Assembly: GCA_951640165.1 (NCBI GenBank)
Contig: OX621258.1
Coordinates: 5,479,501-5,543,500 of the forward strand
Direction of reading: 5' to 3'
Length of the DNA stretch: 64,000 nt
Source: Pseudoips prasinana
Lineage: Eukaryota > Arthropoda > Insecta > Lepidoptera > Nolidae
The position numbers and the translations under genes were made by a program. Shown one piece after another: positions 19,888-30,118 of the stretch. The notes below the pieces were generated by a model. It worked only from the letters and a program-made list of their open reading frames with translations. It was not told where the DNA came from and ran no database searches. Every line of letters starts with the position of its first letter. Within the stretch, counting starts at the first letter, position 1.

Positions 19888-20067
19888 TCCTACTAATATT
19901 ATAAATGCGAAAGTTTGTGAGTATAGATGTATGGATGTATATACTCTTTTACGCGAAAAACTACTCTAACGCAGGTGAAACCGCGGGGCATAGCTAGTAG
20001 CTTATAAAATTAATCCGAATAACAATTTATAAAGTTTAACGCTGGTAAAACCACGGGGCACAGCTAG
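19888..20067 (+). mobile_element. Helitron-like element with two 3' ends
   Basis: Starts TCCTACTAATATTATAAATG and reaches a GAAACCGCGGGGCATAGCTAG end at 19997. A second family 3' end (AATTTATAAAGTTTAACGC to GGGGCACAGCTAG) follows to 20067. Either a small Helitron inserted near the end of an older one, or a terminal duplication. Confidence 0.7.
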
Positions 20068-20134
20068 TAATTATATAAATCATTATTTATATTTCATGAA
20101 ATCCATGTAAATACAATAAATAACATTAAAGAAT

Positions 20135-20385
20135 GCTGTGCGGCCGACGGCATAAAATATCGTCACCCCATCTCATTCCAAGGGGGGCGTAGAAATCGGC
20201 CCGAGGGGATATCTATCAGAGTACGGACAGCTACGTCTCGCTGTGTACTATGACCATCCTACTGCGATCGCCAACCCGTCTGCCAAGCGTGGCGATTATG
20301 GCATATCCCTCCAAATGATGGACACTAAGTACTTCATTGTGGAAGTCTTTTGGGGAGGCCTTTGCCAGCCGTGGACATCATCTGT
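20135..20385 (+). mobile_element. Non-autonomous RTE chimera (5' UTR + 3' end)
   Basis: GCTGTGCGGCCGACGGCATA through CTGCGATCGCCAACCCGTCT and CCAAATGATGGACAC is the RTE 5' region (compare 10379-10570). It is followed directly by GTGGAAGTCTTTTGGGGAGG and CCTTTGCCAGCCGTGGACA, the RTE 3' end. The whole coding region is missing. A second copy of the same design is at 26323-26582. Confidence 0.8.
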
Positions 20386-20611
20386 ATGTAGAGACATACT
20401 CGTACGTAAAGAGATATAAGACACAGAAAATATGTGACGAGATATACGACCTCCAATAGCGCGAACAATCTTCATATATACTATTTACTGATAATATATG
20501 TTATGATATGAGTTCTAGAATTTCTGTGATATCTATAAGACCTTACGATTACGTAGCCTTGTTAGGGAGTTTAATAGGGGTCAGGTTTGCCTTTATCAGT
20601 ATATAATATTC

Positions 20612-20789
20612 CTAGCCGTGCCCCGCTGTTTCACCCGCGTTAAAGTTAATAAATAGCCTATGTATATAGATATTTAAGCTATATTACTACAAAGTTTAAT
20701 CAAAATCCGTTCCGTAGTTTTTGCGTGAAAGAGTAACAAACCTCCATACGTCCATACTCACAAACTATCGCATTTATAATATTATTATA
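20612..20789 (-). mobile_element. Helitron-like element
   Basis: 3' end CTAG at 20612 with the GGGTGAAACAGCGGGG hairpin on the minus strand; 5' end about 20789. The middle has AAACTACGGAACGGATTTTG. Confidence 0.75.
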
Positions 20790-21090
20790 CATACATACAT
20801 ACATAGACTCACGCCTTTCCCAGAGGGGTAGGCTGAGACAACGGATTTCCATTGGTCACGATCTGTGCACACTTCTTTTGCCTTGTTTACTGTCATTATA
20901 TTCTTCATACATGCTCGCCGGTATAGGGTACTTCTGACCTGGCCTTTCTTGAGAACGTCTCCGATTTGGTCAGAGAATGTTCTAAGAGGTGTTCCCCTTC
21001 CGGTTGTATTCACACAGGCCAGGTATACTTCTTTTGTCAATCTTCTTTCATTCATCCTTTCTATCTTGCATACCTTTTTCTATATCTGTG
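20790..21090 (-). pseudogene. LINE-B C-terminal fragment
   Basis: Minus-strand coding words [43 protein letters not shown] and [13 protein letters not shown], ending near the GTATGTATG tail. It is broken by a frameshift near 21000-20990 and is the best-preserved copy of this C terminus. Confidence 0.7.
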
Positions 21091-21405
21091 ACTAATAATA
21101 ATATTATTATAGTAGTGACTTTCACTGTGTCACCGGATAATAGATGCAAGAGGCTATTAAATTAGACTAAAAACTACGTAACTCGATCTGGTGGTACCGG
21201 TTCTGGAGTTATGACCACCTGGCACCTCCTTAGAGGTTCTAACCTCAGCTAATGGCGGTTATTGATGTGGACATGTATGAGAGGGGCGGTCTTTAGGCAC
21301 ATTTTATGCAACAGTCACTCTACGTTAATTCAGCTCGAATACACATGAATTTCTTTTTAGATATTGAATTTCAGTGGTAAATGAAATAAGGAGCTGTTAT
21401 TGTTC
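21091..21405. other. Unassigned stretch
   Basis: No recognisable feature. Confidence 0.4.
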
Positions 21406-21605
21406 GACTGCACGTATGGCGAAGCGGCTAAGACAGTCGCCTCGCCGGTTCCTGTCACGGGTTCACGTCCCGCGCCGGACCCATAAAAAATAGTTAGTAG
21501 TGTTCTTGAGTCTGGATGTAATTTGTGTCCGTCTATTATATGTTTATAAAGTACTCCGGGACACAGGGATTAGATAACCCTAGTGCTGGCGTTGTTTTTG
21601 AAAAG
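21406..21605 (+). mobile_element. SINE-A copy
   Basis: Head GACTGCACGTATGGCGAAGC and GGCTAAGACAGTCGCCTCG, B box GGGTTCACGTCCCGCGCCGG, body GAGTCTGGATGTAATTTGTG, tail CACAGGGATTAGATAACCCT. About 200 bp. Other copies: 28997, 29155, 30119, 42590, 43833, 44345, 44470, 47200, 49909, 63445, 63586. Confidence 0.85.
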
Positions 21606-21756
21606 ACAAAAGTTTGATCAAGTAAGTCTACCGTAGGTATATTGTAAATAAATCTTTGACTATTTTCAAAGTCGGTTATAAGTCGGTTTTATATTGATGT
21701 TTACACTTTCACTGCTTCATCGGACATTAAATTGTGTTACCAAAGTTGTGATCAAT

Positions 21757-22018
21757 AATAATAATAATAAAATAATATCTAGGGACAATGTCACACAGAT
21801 CATCCTAGCCCCAAACTAAGCAAAGCTTGTACTATGGGTACCAGGCGACGATATACATACTTATATAGATAGATAAATACTTATATACATAGAAAACATC
21901 CATGACTCAGAAACAAATATTCGTGCTCTGCACACAAACATTTGCACTTACCGGGATTCGAACCCAGGACCACCAGCTTCGTAGGCAGGAGCACTACCAA
22001 CTAGGCTACGGTGACCGC
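21757..22018 (-). mobile_element. SINE-C copy, full length
   Basis: From the AATAATAATA tail at 21757 to the head GGTCACCGTAGCCTAG on the minus strand. The B box GGGTTCGAATCCCGG is intact. Confidence 0.85.
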
Positions 22019-22021
22019 CAA

Positions 22022-22400
22022 TGAATATACAACAACCTTAGTGAAAAAAGTTCAATTTTTTTTAAGTGGAAACTTCTTAAGTATCGTTTTGCACTTGGGT
22101 TGGTAAAAAGCTCGCTGAAAACAGAGTTGAATGGCCCAAACGTGTAGTGGAGGGTCGTAAGATCTGTGACGAAGCCTGGTTCGGAGTACTTGCTGATGAG
22201 AGACAGAAGCGACATGAAAGCGGCTCGGCACCAACCACCGCAAACTGCTCTTGTCAGGCCTGCGGCAGGCTATGTCGCTCTCGCATCGGTTTGTTTAGCC
22301 ACCATAAGAAATGTCTCTCAGACAATGCGCCGTAAATCGTCTGTAACAGACGCAAAGGCCATACATATAAAATGTTGTACTCGCGTCAGGACACGTGATC
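22022..22400 (+). pseudogene. LINE-C C-terminal zinc-finger end
   Basis: Encodes MEGRKICDEAWFGVLADERQ and, after SAPTTANCS, CQACGRLCRSRIGLFSHHKKC with stop TAA near 22333-22335. A C-x2-C then SRIGL-SH-x3-C finger is the usual C terminus of a CR1/RTE-like LINE. The 3' UTR has CGTCTGTAACAGACGCAAAG. Longer copy on the minus strand at 53616-54165. Confidence 0.7.
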
Positions 22401-22438
22401 TGATCGAATATTCGTAAAACGGAGGGTCTTTCTTTTTT

Positions 22439-22600
22439 GAAGTTATACTTCTTTTGGCGCGATGGAGAAAAATGATGAGAGTGAACTTTTACGATGCGCG
22501 CGCACACCGACACCAAAAAATTTAACAGCATGAAGTTAGTCCTAGGTGGTATGACAGTGAATTTTTACGATGCGCGCGCATCTGCGTAAGTATAACTTCT
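22439..22600. mobile_element. Short TIR element
   Basis: AGTTATACTTCTTTTGGCGC on the left and GCATCTGCGTAAGTATAACT on the right form inverted ends (AGTTATACTT). Inside, TTTTACGATGCGCGCGCA occurs twice in direct orientation. About 160 bp, no ORF. Superfamily not determined. Confidence 0.5.
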
Positions 22601-22610
22601 AACGCGTGTA

Positions 22611-22745
22611 CAGACGCCAGCACATCAAGCTACCCCAATCTGTCAAATTTCCCCAATTGAACGTGAACCTTATGCTATTGTGATAAAGTTGAAAATCTAT
22701 AAAAGCCATTTGACGGATTGTGGCAGCCGGATGTGCTGGCATCTG
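22611..22745. mobile_element. MITE-T copy, 135 bp
   Basis: Inverted ends CAGACGCCAGCACATCAAGC and its counterpart ending CATCTG, with TA at 22609-22610 and 22746-22747. Interior TGATAAAGTTGAAAATC orients it opposite to 23493 and 61773. Confidence 0.88.
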
Positions 22746-22994
22746 TACATAAGTACACACAAGTATTTTTTAATTAACACTGGCCGTTTATGTACACACA
22801 TGATCGTAGTATTATCTTTTTAATTGTGTTAGATTTTTTACAGCCGACTGCCTAACGAAATCGAATTAGTTCTATTTTTTTAATTTAATCCCACCATAGG
22901 GAGGGAAGCAATTACTATGAGTCTTTACCGCCCAAAGGTGGGAAGTAGCATCTTCCTGTGTTACTCAGATCAAATAATCACTAACTACTTTCCG

Positions 22995-23350
22995 ATTAAT
23001 AATGTCCTCCTAGCCGAATTTCGGCCACGGCGGCCAGTCTCAACAGAGATTAGCCATCTGCGCGGGACACATTATAGTGCTCAAGTGTGTGCAAACACAG
23101 GAGCACTTTCTATTTCATCACTCTCATGATCCGATGGGACGACTAGTGACACGACAAAGAGGTCAGGCACAGGAGCGACGGCTTTACGCGCTCTCCGAGG
23201 CACCGCCAACTCTCAGACTTTGGGCTGATGCTGAGAAATTTTTATTTTTACAGAAAAGTCCCAAAAAACACTTTTGACCCGACCCGGTATTTGAACCCAG
23301 GACCTCGTTATCTGCGGGTGAACACGCTACCGCTAGACCAACGAGGCAGT
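22995..23350 (-). mobile_element. SINE-D copy
   Basis: From CCTAGCCGAATTTCGGCC to the head CTGCCTCGTTGGTCTAGCGG on the minus strand; B box near 23283-23303. Nearly full length. Confidence 0.85.
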
Positions 23351-23492
23351 CAGTACTTTCCGAGTATAAGGAATTGAAAAATATTTTTCACTACTCTATA
23401 ATATATTTTTTTTTTATCTGTTCTTTTTTAACCGTTGCTACCGGCCTCATTTCAAATAAACTTACCAAGACGTTTAATTTGTCATCAAAGTA

Positions 23493-23627
23493 CAGTCACC
23501 AGCACATCCAGCTACCCCAATCTGTCAACCTTCTCTTATAGATTTTCAACTTTATCACAAAAACATAAGATTCACTTTCAATTGGGGAATTTTGACAGAT
23601 TGGGGTACTTTGATGTGCTGGCGTCTG
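23493..23627. mobile_element. MITE-T copy, 135 bp
   Basis: TA-flanked; CAGTCACCAGCACATCCAGC left end, TGATGTGCTGGCGTCTG right end. Centre TTTTCAACTTTATCAC. Same length as three sisters. Confidence 0.88.
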
Positions 23628-23752
23628 TACCTAACTACGATACATTTATCTTATCAAATGTTTTCATGTCATGTCACGACATTATAAGTAACAAAATATT
23701 TTTACTTCCGTACACTTGAGTTTACCGAACCTAGTAATACGACATTATTATT

Positions 23753-23850
23753 ATTCCGGGCCGAATTTCGACCACGGCGGCCAGTCTGAACGGATTCTAG
23801 CCAACTGCGCAGGACATATTATAGTGCACAAGTGTGTTCAAACATCTATT
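23753..23850 (-). mobile_element. SINE-D 3' fragment
   Basis: CCGGGCCGAATTTCGACCAC to CATATTATAGTGCACAAG: only the tail-proximal ~100 bp. Confidence 0.65.
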
Positions 23851-24329
23851 CCATCACAGCCAATAGCGTACCAAATATTTTTGGAGGTGTCGATTCGCAT
23901 ACCAATCAATTAGCTTCATGCGAATCGCCTACAGAAAAAGTTATATTATTTAAAAGAGTCGATTCGCACGTTTCATGCGTATTCAATTCGTGCGAATTGT
24001 CCAAAAAGCCATATTTGCCACCTCATTTTAGACCCTATAATTTTTTTACAAAAGCGAAACCTAACGTATTATGTGTGTGGTAAATTTTTGTTTCTTATTA
24101 TTTTTTATATAATGACACATTGTCAAAACTCATATAAAAATTAACAATTTTTTTTTTGTGATAACGCGGGGTACTTTACAAACATATAATAGACTAAATG
24201 AGATTACAAACTCTTTACTTCAAAATTATGAACATATTATATTATAGCAATAACCAATTAAGGGTTAAAACAGTTTATTATAACTTATTTGCTTATGCTG
24301 TTTGTTACTGGGACAGAAGGACTATATAA
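23851..24329. other. Unassigned AT-rich stretch
   Basis: Contains a short SINE-A tail piece at about 24157-24195 (GCGGGGTACTTTACAAAC) and repeated GTCGATTCGCA words at 23888-23970. No gene. Confidence 0.45.
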
Positions 24330-24682
24330 CATGTAATTTAATTAACTTACACCCTGAAAATAGTTTGTTCAGAATCTTTTACTGAATCGATTTATATCAT
24401 TTTTAAAATAATTAATTTTTCATTCCAAAATAATTAAAGCTATGGAAATTATTGTCATATTAAACCTGTGCAGTCAAAACAAATTGAAATGGACCGTAAG
24501 TCACAGACTTATAAAATTGCTGTTTTATTTGTATTCATACAAATTCCGTCATTCAATACAAAATAAAGAAAAATAAACTTTATTCCAAGAAACTAATTTA
24601 GCAAATAACAATGCATATACATTACAACATAATATAGTCTAATTGGCGTTTTTGAGGATGTGCGTTAATTACGTTACATATC
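24330..24682. mobile_element. MITE-W copy (uninterrupted)
   Basis: Inverted ends: ACATGTAATTTAATTAAC on the left against GTGCGTTAATTACGTTACAT on the right. The interior AAATTGAAATGGACCGTAAG and TTCCAAGAAACTAATTTAGC matches the copy at 32270-35680 and supplies its empty site. Confidence 0.8.
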
Positions 24683-24687
24683 TAGAG

Positions 24688-24927
24688 ACAATATCTAGGG
24701 ACAGTGTCACACAGATCATCCTAGCCCCAAACTAAGCAAAGCTTGTACTATGGGTACCAGGCGACGATATACATACTTATATAGATAGATAAATACTTAA
24801 ATACATAGAAAACATCCATGACTCAGAAACAAATATTCGTGCTCATCACACAAATATTTGCACTTACCGGAACCCAGGACCACCAGCTTCGTAGGCAGGA
24901 ACACTACCAACTAGGCTACGGTGACCT
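24688..24927 (-). mobile_element. SINE-C copy
   Basis: Complete except for a short deletion of the B box (ACCGGAACCCAGG at 24868-24880). It abuts MITE-W. Confidence 0.8.
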
Positions 24928-25019
24928 AGTTGTATACCCTGTTAATTCGTTTTTTATCTTTTTTATAGCTCACTCCTAATTATAGTTATTGTATCGCAAT
25001 AATGTACTACAGTATAAGG

Positions 25020-25372
25020 TTTAAATCATTTATTCTCATAAAAGACAGAGCCACTTACATGAGAATATAACAATACATATGGCCAATTTAATAAAGGTTA
25101 CCGTCATCGAAATATACATAATATAGGTATCCTTTTTAGGAAGGTATGTGTGATAGACACTCCACAGTTTTCATCTGAAATGTTGAGATTACGCTGAAGT
25201 TTTAACAGGGTAATGTTCCATTATATATTCAAACAGCTGAGCCCGAAAACTGCCGAATGAGTTAACATTTTTTAAATAGGAGGGTAATTGGTTGAATAGT
25301 TGTGCTCCCTCATAGGTAATACTCTTCTTAGCATAATTTGTTCGTATCTTTGGCAAGACAAGTAAACTAGGG
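25020..25372 (-). pseudogene. LINE-L C-terminal coding end and 3' UTR
   Basis: Minus strand from about 25372: LPKIRTNYAKKSITYEGAQL, then FNQLPSYLKNVNSFGSF and a basic-poor tail HYPVKTSA, stop at 25189-25191. The TNYAKKS-YEGA-LFNQLP pattern is the C-terminal end of L2/CR1/Jockey-group RTs. The 3' UTR extends to about 25020. Too short to appear as a long open frame. Confidence 0.7.
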
Positions 25373-25400
25373 CGGCGAAGGCTATGTTTTCGTACTTTAA

Positions 25401-25865
25401 TAAAGGGTAACTCCCACTAATTCAAATCTCACGTGTTCCAATGTGCATAATAAATAAGCACAGACTATAAAACATAATATGATAAAAGCAATTTCACTTT
25501 ATGTAATTATTGAATCTGTAAATTTAAATAAAAAAAGGAAATAAGGACTGCGCAGAGTTATTGTTCTTTACTCTTGGTTTGAACTTAAATTCCAAGTTTC
25601 TACTTCATTCCTTGCAAATAATTGATCAGGGAGTCATATATATATAGTATCTAGTTTGGTATAGTATGATCTTCGAATAATTCACATTTAAATTCAAATT
25701 TCAAATTGTATCCAACTGTAATAAGATAGTAAACGAACCGATTGAAAAAGAGACAATCTTGGTCCTTATGGTCATGACATAAATAATAAAAAAAAAACAA
25801 AGAATAGCCATGCATATTTCTTTGACCAGAGAAAAGCCAGCCCAGAAATTTCGCGATATATCAAT
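25401..25865. other. Unassigned AT-rich stretch
   Basis: No recognised feature. Confidence 0.4.
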
Positions 25866-26240
25866 CTTTGTGACTACATCCTCTTTCACACCACAACGCT
25901 CTCATACGTCAGTATCCTATACTGTCTCTCAATGTCACACAGTTTGAAAAGGGTATGCTGAGATGGTTTGGGTATGTAAAAAAGGACGAATGAAAGAAGA
26001 TCAACAAAAGAAGTAACCTGCTCTGTTTGAATGGTACAACCGGAACGGGAATACCTCATACAACATTCTTGGACCAAATCGAAGATGTTCCAAAAAAGGC
26101 CAGGTCAGAAGTATCTTAATCGAGCATGAATGAAGAATATAATGAGAGTAAAAGGGGCGTGAAAGGATCGTTACTTATGGAAATCCGTTGTCTCTGCCTA
26201 CACCTCTGGGAAACAGGCATGAGTCAATGTATGTATGTAA
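25866..26240 (+). mobile_element. LINE-B copy with 5' inversion
   Basis: 25870-25945 carries the CDVTL-RD to GVKEDV segment in reverse. From 25948 the plus strand carries the adjoining downstream segment ([10 protein letters not shown], then the QI-DV-KKAR region) to the TGGAAATCCGTTGTCTCTGC end and GTATGTATG tail. Inverted 5' piece plus direct 3' piece is the twin-priming signature. Confidence 0.7.
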
Positions 26241-26322
26241 TACTTTTAGGAGAGTGCCCTGATTCCCAAGATTACACGTCTACTTAGATTGGGAACCAGG
26301 AATTACAACTGTTTAAATGATT

Positions 26323-26582
26323 TGTCATCATCATTGTCATGTCAACCACAGTACGTCCACTGCTGGACAAAAGCCTCCCGAAAGAATGGGCAGATATGTC
26401 ATAATCGCCACGCTTGGCAGACGGGTTGGCGATCGCAGTTTGATGGACATATTTGATGGACATAGTTCACAGAAAAACGCTGCTGCCCGTTTTCTGGTAG
26501 GTATTCCCTCGGACGATTTCTACGCCCCCCACGGGATGAAACGGGGTGATGATATTCTATGCCATCACCACACAGCTAAGGC
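26323..26582 (-). mobile_element. Non-autonomous RTE chimera with TSD
   Basis: On the minus strand: AGCTGTGTGGTGATGGCATA (RTE 5' end), GTCTGCCAAGCGTGGCGATT, then directly CGGGAGGCTTTTGTCCAGC, GTGGACGTACTG and an ATGATGA tail. AAATGATT is duplicated at 26315-26322 and 26583-26590, so the chimera moved as a unit. Confidence 0.85.
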
Positions 26583-26654
26583 AAATGATTAGTATTGTGT
26601 GAAAATAAACAAACGTGAAACAGGAATCAGGTGTGAGTCTATGTATATATTTAA

Positions 26655-26952
26655 TCTATAAATATAAATAAAAGCGTCGGAAAGTCAAAACTGTATTGAA
26701 TATTTTTTTAAAAGGATACTTGGGGTGTGATCTATAATCGATATCGAAGCCAAAAATAAAGTTTTTAGAATTTTGTTTGTCTGTATGTATGTCCGGGCTA
26801 AATTCAAAAAGTACTACATGGATTAACTTCAAATTTTGCATGAATATTACTAAGAGGTCGGGTCAACATATAGGCTACATATTATCACGTTATCACCTAC
26901 GGGTGACGAGCTGTGATAATTTATAAAATTTAACGCGGGTAAACAATATTTC
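26655..26952 (+). mobile_element. Helitron-like, subfamily 2 (3'-truncated)
   Basis: AAGCGTCGGAAAGTCAAAAC, GTGTGATCTATAATCGATAT, CCGGGCTAAATTCAAAAAGT and GGTCAACATATAGGCTACAT match 44967-45285 and 59191-59512 (reverse). It ends at CGCGGGTAAAC without CTAG. Confidence 0.75.
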
Positions 26953-27276
26953 CAACGGAAAACAAGCGTGATTCTATGTAGGTATGCATGTTTATATGTA
27001 TATTAAGTTATTAAATTACTCACCTACTTATTATATTTTATATAATTCGCAACAACTTGTCCTGGCGGAGCGCCGGCGATAACTGTACGATAAAACACAC
27101 AATTATGTTGAATAATATGTAATTAAATAATTATTTCCTACATTTGTTTGGGTTGAATGTGCTTCTATCAAAATTAGGTTGGACTTGAATCTGTTACACG
27201 AAAATATTGTTGGATCATTAGCGAAATTACTGTTAGCAATTGGGTGACTGTATAGTTCAAACTACTTCAAACAATG
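26953..27276. other. Unassigned stretch
   Basis: Nothing recognised. Confidence 0.4.
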
Positions 27277-27365
27277 ACTTGGTGATCTGGCCGGTAGTCT
27301 ATTTGTTACTGACACTGATTGCAAAGTCAGAGGTCGTGGGATCGATCTCCATTCGGTAAAAATCT
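27277..27365 (+). repeat. tRNA-like SINE head
   Basis: TGGTGATCTGGCCGGTAGTC (A-box-like) and GTGGGATCGATCTCC (B-box-like). No acceptor-stem pairing; abuts a Helitron. Confidence 0.45.
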
Positions 27366-27442
27366 TTATATGTTGTGTTGTCGATTATTTTTCTCTGAAA
27401 TTTTAAAATTGTTGTGTAACTCTGAGTATAATTTATCTATGA

Positions 27443-27627
27443 CTAACTATGCCCCGCGGTTTCACCCGCGTTAAACTTTATAAATTATAGCCTATGTGTT
27501 AATCCTGGGTGTCAGATAACTCTATACCAAATTTTATTAAAATCGCTCCAGCCGTTTAGACGTGAAGAAGTAACAAACATACACACTCACACACTCACAA
27601 ACTTTCGCCTTTAAAATAAATATCTTA
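27443..27627 (-). mobile_element. Helitron-like element
   Basis: GCGGGTGAAACCGCGGGGC hairpin and a degraded end (CTAA for CTAG at 27443); 5' region AGGCGAAAGTTTGTGAGTG. About 185 bp. Confidence 0.75.
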
Positions 27628-27632
27628 GATTG

Positions 27633-27755
27633 TCTTTAATGTCTGTAGTCTTCGAATTTTGAAATAGAACTTTAATGGTTGAATTTGGAACAAGTGCGAT
27701 CTCTAATTAAGTATTTAGACATACTAGAGATCGTACGTGTTCGAAATTCGACCAT
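27633..27755. mobile_element. MITE-X copy (fold-back)
   Basis: TGGTTGAATTTGGAACAAG and GTGCGATCTCTA arm pairs with TAGAGATCGTACGTGTTCG and AAATTCGACCA. Same fold-back as 29352-29875 and 30880-31025. Confidence 0.75.
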
Positions 27756-27851
27756 CTGAGAACAGATTAATAATTATTTGTCTTCTAGTCTTTGAATATA
27801 GAACGTTATATTCAAAGACTAGAAGACAAATAATTATTAATCTGTTCTCAG
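27756..27851. repeat. Perfect hairpin, 45-bp arms
   Basis: Arms 27756-27800 and 27807-27851 are exact reverse complements around the loop GAACGT. The left arm starts just inside the right end of MITE-X. Confidence 0.95.
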
Positions 27852-28087
27852 TTTTGGCACTCAGTTTGTCATCTCTTCTCAGTTTCTCAGTGTGTCAAAA
27901 GGATGGTGATGTGTATAATGCTTTTTAGAAAAATAATTTAACTGCTAATGCCTATTATAATTAAAAAAATATTAAACTGCATTCTTTCTCAAAATGAACT
28001 TTAATTGTTCCTAATTTAAAATACTTCCGTCCATCCAATTCCTGTACAAAAAAGGGGTTAGATTTTTGCGTTAAATATTTATATATA

Positions 28088-28807
28088 CAGTCTATTTTTC
28101 CTTACTTGTCTTATTTGGTAAACAAACACTACTCATTACGAAAATCACTAGTTTCGTCATCAATCACGCACTTTTAGTTAGGTATGAACATCTTGATTGT
28201 TGGAAGAAACACATACTATATAAATAACACCAAAAACTGCTTCAAATTAACCATTCAAACACATTAATTCTCTTAAAATCCAAATAATATCAGAATGCAT
28301 TTCCACAGATTAAAAATTATATTGGCAATTTGACATTTCAAAATGCTAGTTTGTCTTTGGAACTTAGAGAAGGGAAAAGTGAATGAATGATTCTGACCAG
28401 TGTGAACTGTATAATTTTTGTAAAAAAACTGAATAATGAAGCAGAATGTATATATATATATATCAAGTTATATGTGTGTATGGTAATGTAAGGCATTATT
28501 TTTATAAACTAAAGTTTTTGTTGTAACTGGTCGTAGACTAAAAGTATTATTTGACAAGTGAAATAATACTTTTGTGTGTTTGGACGGTTTTATTCTTTAG
28601 ACTGACGACCTTTGGCTATTCTTGAAGGACGTCGATAAAATACAAATTTATTTGTCGGGAAATCCTACATTACGAAAATCATTCGGTTACAGCTGTATGA
28701 ATTCGTTCAGTCCTTCATTCGATAATTTCCCAACTCTATCAATTGTCTTTGGTTACCAGTACGCCATGTTTGTTTACCAAATAAGACAAGTAAGAAAAAA
28801 TAGACTG
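28088..28807. mobile_element. MITE-U, 720 bp, 40-bp TIRs
   Basis: CAGTCTATTTTTCCTTACTT begins the left TIR (28088-28127) and AAGTAAGAAAAAATAGACTG ends the right one (28767-28807); TA flanks both. The inner hairpin AAAAGTATTATTTGACAAGT / AAATAATACTTTT sits at 28539-28573. TA target and TIR start resemble MITE-T, so Tc1/mariner-type mobilisation is likely. Internal frames are fortuitous. Confidence 0.85.
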
Positions 28808-28996
28808 TATTATGTTTATCAGTTGTCTGGTTGCTCTATGACAATTAACTATTTCCGGAACCATATTTTAAGTTTATTATCTTATTGGAACCATTGAGAC
28901 TTTAACGTAAGCATTTCCTATAAATAAAACAAATTATTTTTTGCGTGATATTGAGTTTAAAAATAATACCTACTACCGATGTAAACTTGTATAACG

Positions 28997-29133
28997 CACC
29001 GGGTATTATAATAGACGATTATCAATTACATCCAGACTCAGAAGAACAAGTTGTCCGGCGCGGGAATGGAATCCGGGACACTAAGCGGCGCGGCGACTAT
29101 CTTTGCCGCTGTGCCATACGTGCAGTCGAAATA
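28997..29133 (-). mobile_element. SINE-A copy, diverged
   Basis: Minus-strand head with GACTGCACGTATGGCACAG; the B box is mutated (GGATTCCATTCCCGCGCC). Confidence 0.7.
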
Positions 29134-29154
29134 ATTAATTAATTAAATAGCTAA

Positions 29155-29237
29155 TTCCGCCCGCTCTAGGGTATTTTATCCCTGTGTCGCAGGTTACTTT
29201 ACAAACATATAATAGACGGACACAAATTACATCCACA
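29155..29237 (-). mobile_element. SINE-A tail fragment
   Basis: CTGTGTCGCAGGTTACTTTA and AACATATAATAGACGGACAC; only the 3' half. Confidence 0.65.
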
Positions 29238-29351
29238 TTTATTTGTGTAATAATTGGTCGTTTAAGGATGTTTACATTGATCATACATCACAATTGTTAA
29301 TAGTTTTAGATCTATTTTAATACATCTTTTCTGCCCGTTTGAAAATATGAA

Positions 29352-29875
29352 AATATAAATCCGAATTCAACTTTTCTTTTAGAAAACCGATTGGACAAAA
29401 AAAGCATTCCAAAAGTATTCTTTAATGTCTATACTTAGTCTTCGAACTTTAAAATAGAATTACTTAATGGTTGAATTTCGAACAAGTTCGATCTCTAGTA
29501 TTTCTAAATATGTATTTAGATATACTAGAGATCGTACGTGTTCGAAATTCGACCATTAACGTTCTATAGTTAAAGACTAAAATATAAATCCGAATTCAAC
29601 TTTTCTTTTAGAAAACCGATTGGACAAAAAATGCATTCCAAAAGTATTCTTTAATGTCTATAGTCTTCGAACTTTAAAATAGAATTACTTAATAGTTGAA
29701 TTTCGAACAAGTGCGATCTCTAGTATATCTAAATATGTATTTAGATATACTAGAGATCGTACGTGTTCGAAATTCGACCATTAACGTTCTATAGTTAAAG
29801 ACTAAAATATAAACCCGAATTCAACTTTTCTTTAAAAAAACCGATCGGACAAAAAATGCATTCCAAAAGTATTCC
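29352..29875. repeat. Tandem array built on MITE-X, ~230-bp unit
   Basis: AATATAAATCCGAATTCAAC starts units at 29352, 29581 and (as AATATAAACCCGAATTCAAC) 29816. Each full unit contains the MITE-X hairpin: arms with TTTCGAACAAGT-CGATCTC and GAGATCGTACGTGTTCGAAA meeting at AAATATGTATTT. About 2.3 units. Confidence 0.85.
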
Positions 29876-30118
29876 CAATCAATTAATAACCGAATAAACA
29901 ATAACGGTCACCCATCATAATCATCATCAACAGAGAAATCACCTAACATGGATAACAGTAAAATTAACAATCTGTTGAATATGGTATTTTCCGTAACCAA
30001 CTACAGAAGAGGATATCACCTCTTTCGGTCGTTATGATAAGAATAAATAATTACTGTCGAAAGATATTCACCTATACATTATTTGTGAATAGTAGTATCT
30101 ATAAATTTAATTTTTTTT

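Noticed and set aside
29352..29875. CRISPR array
   Set aside because: Two to three ~230-bp units without short direct repeats and unique spacers, in a eukaryotic context.
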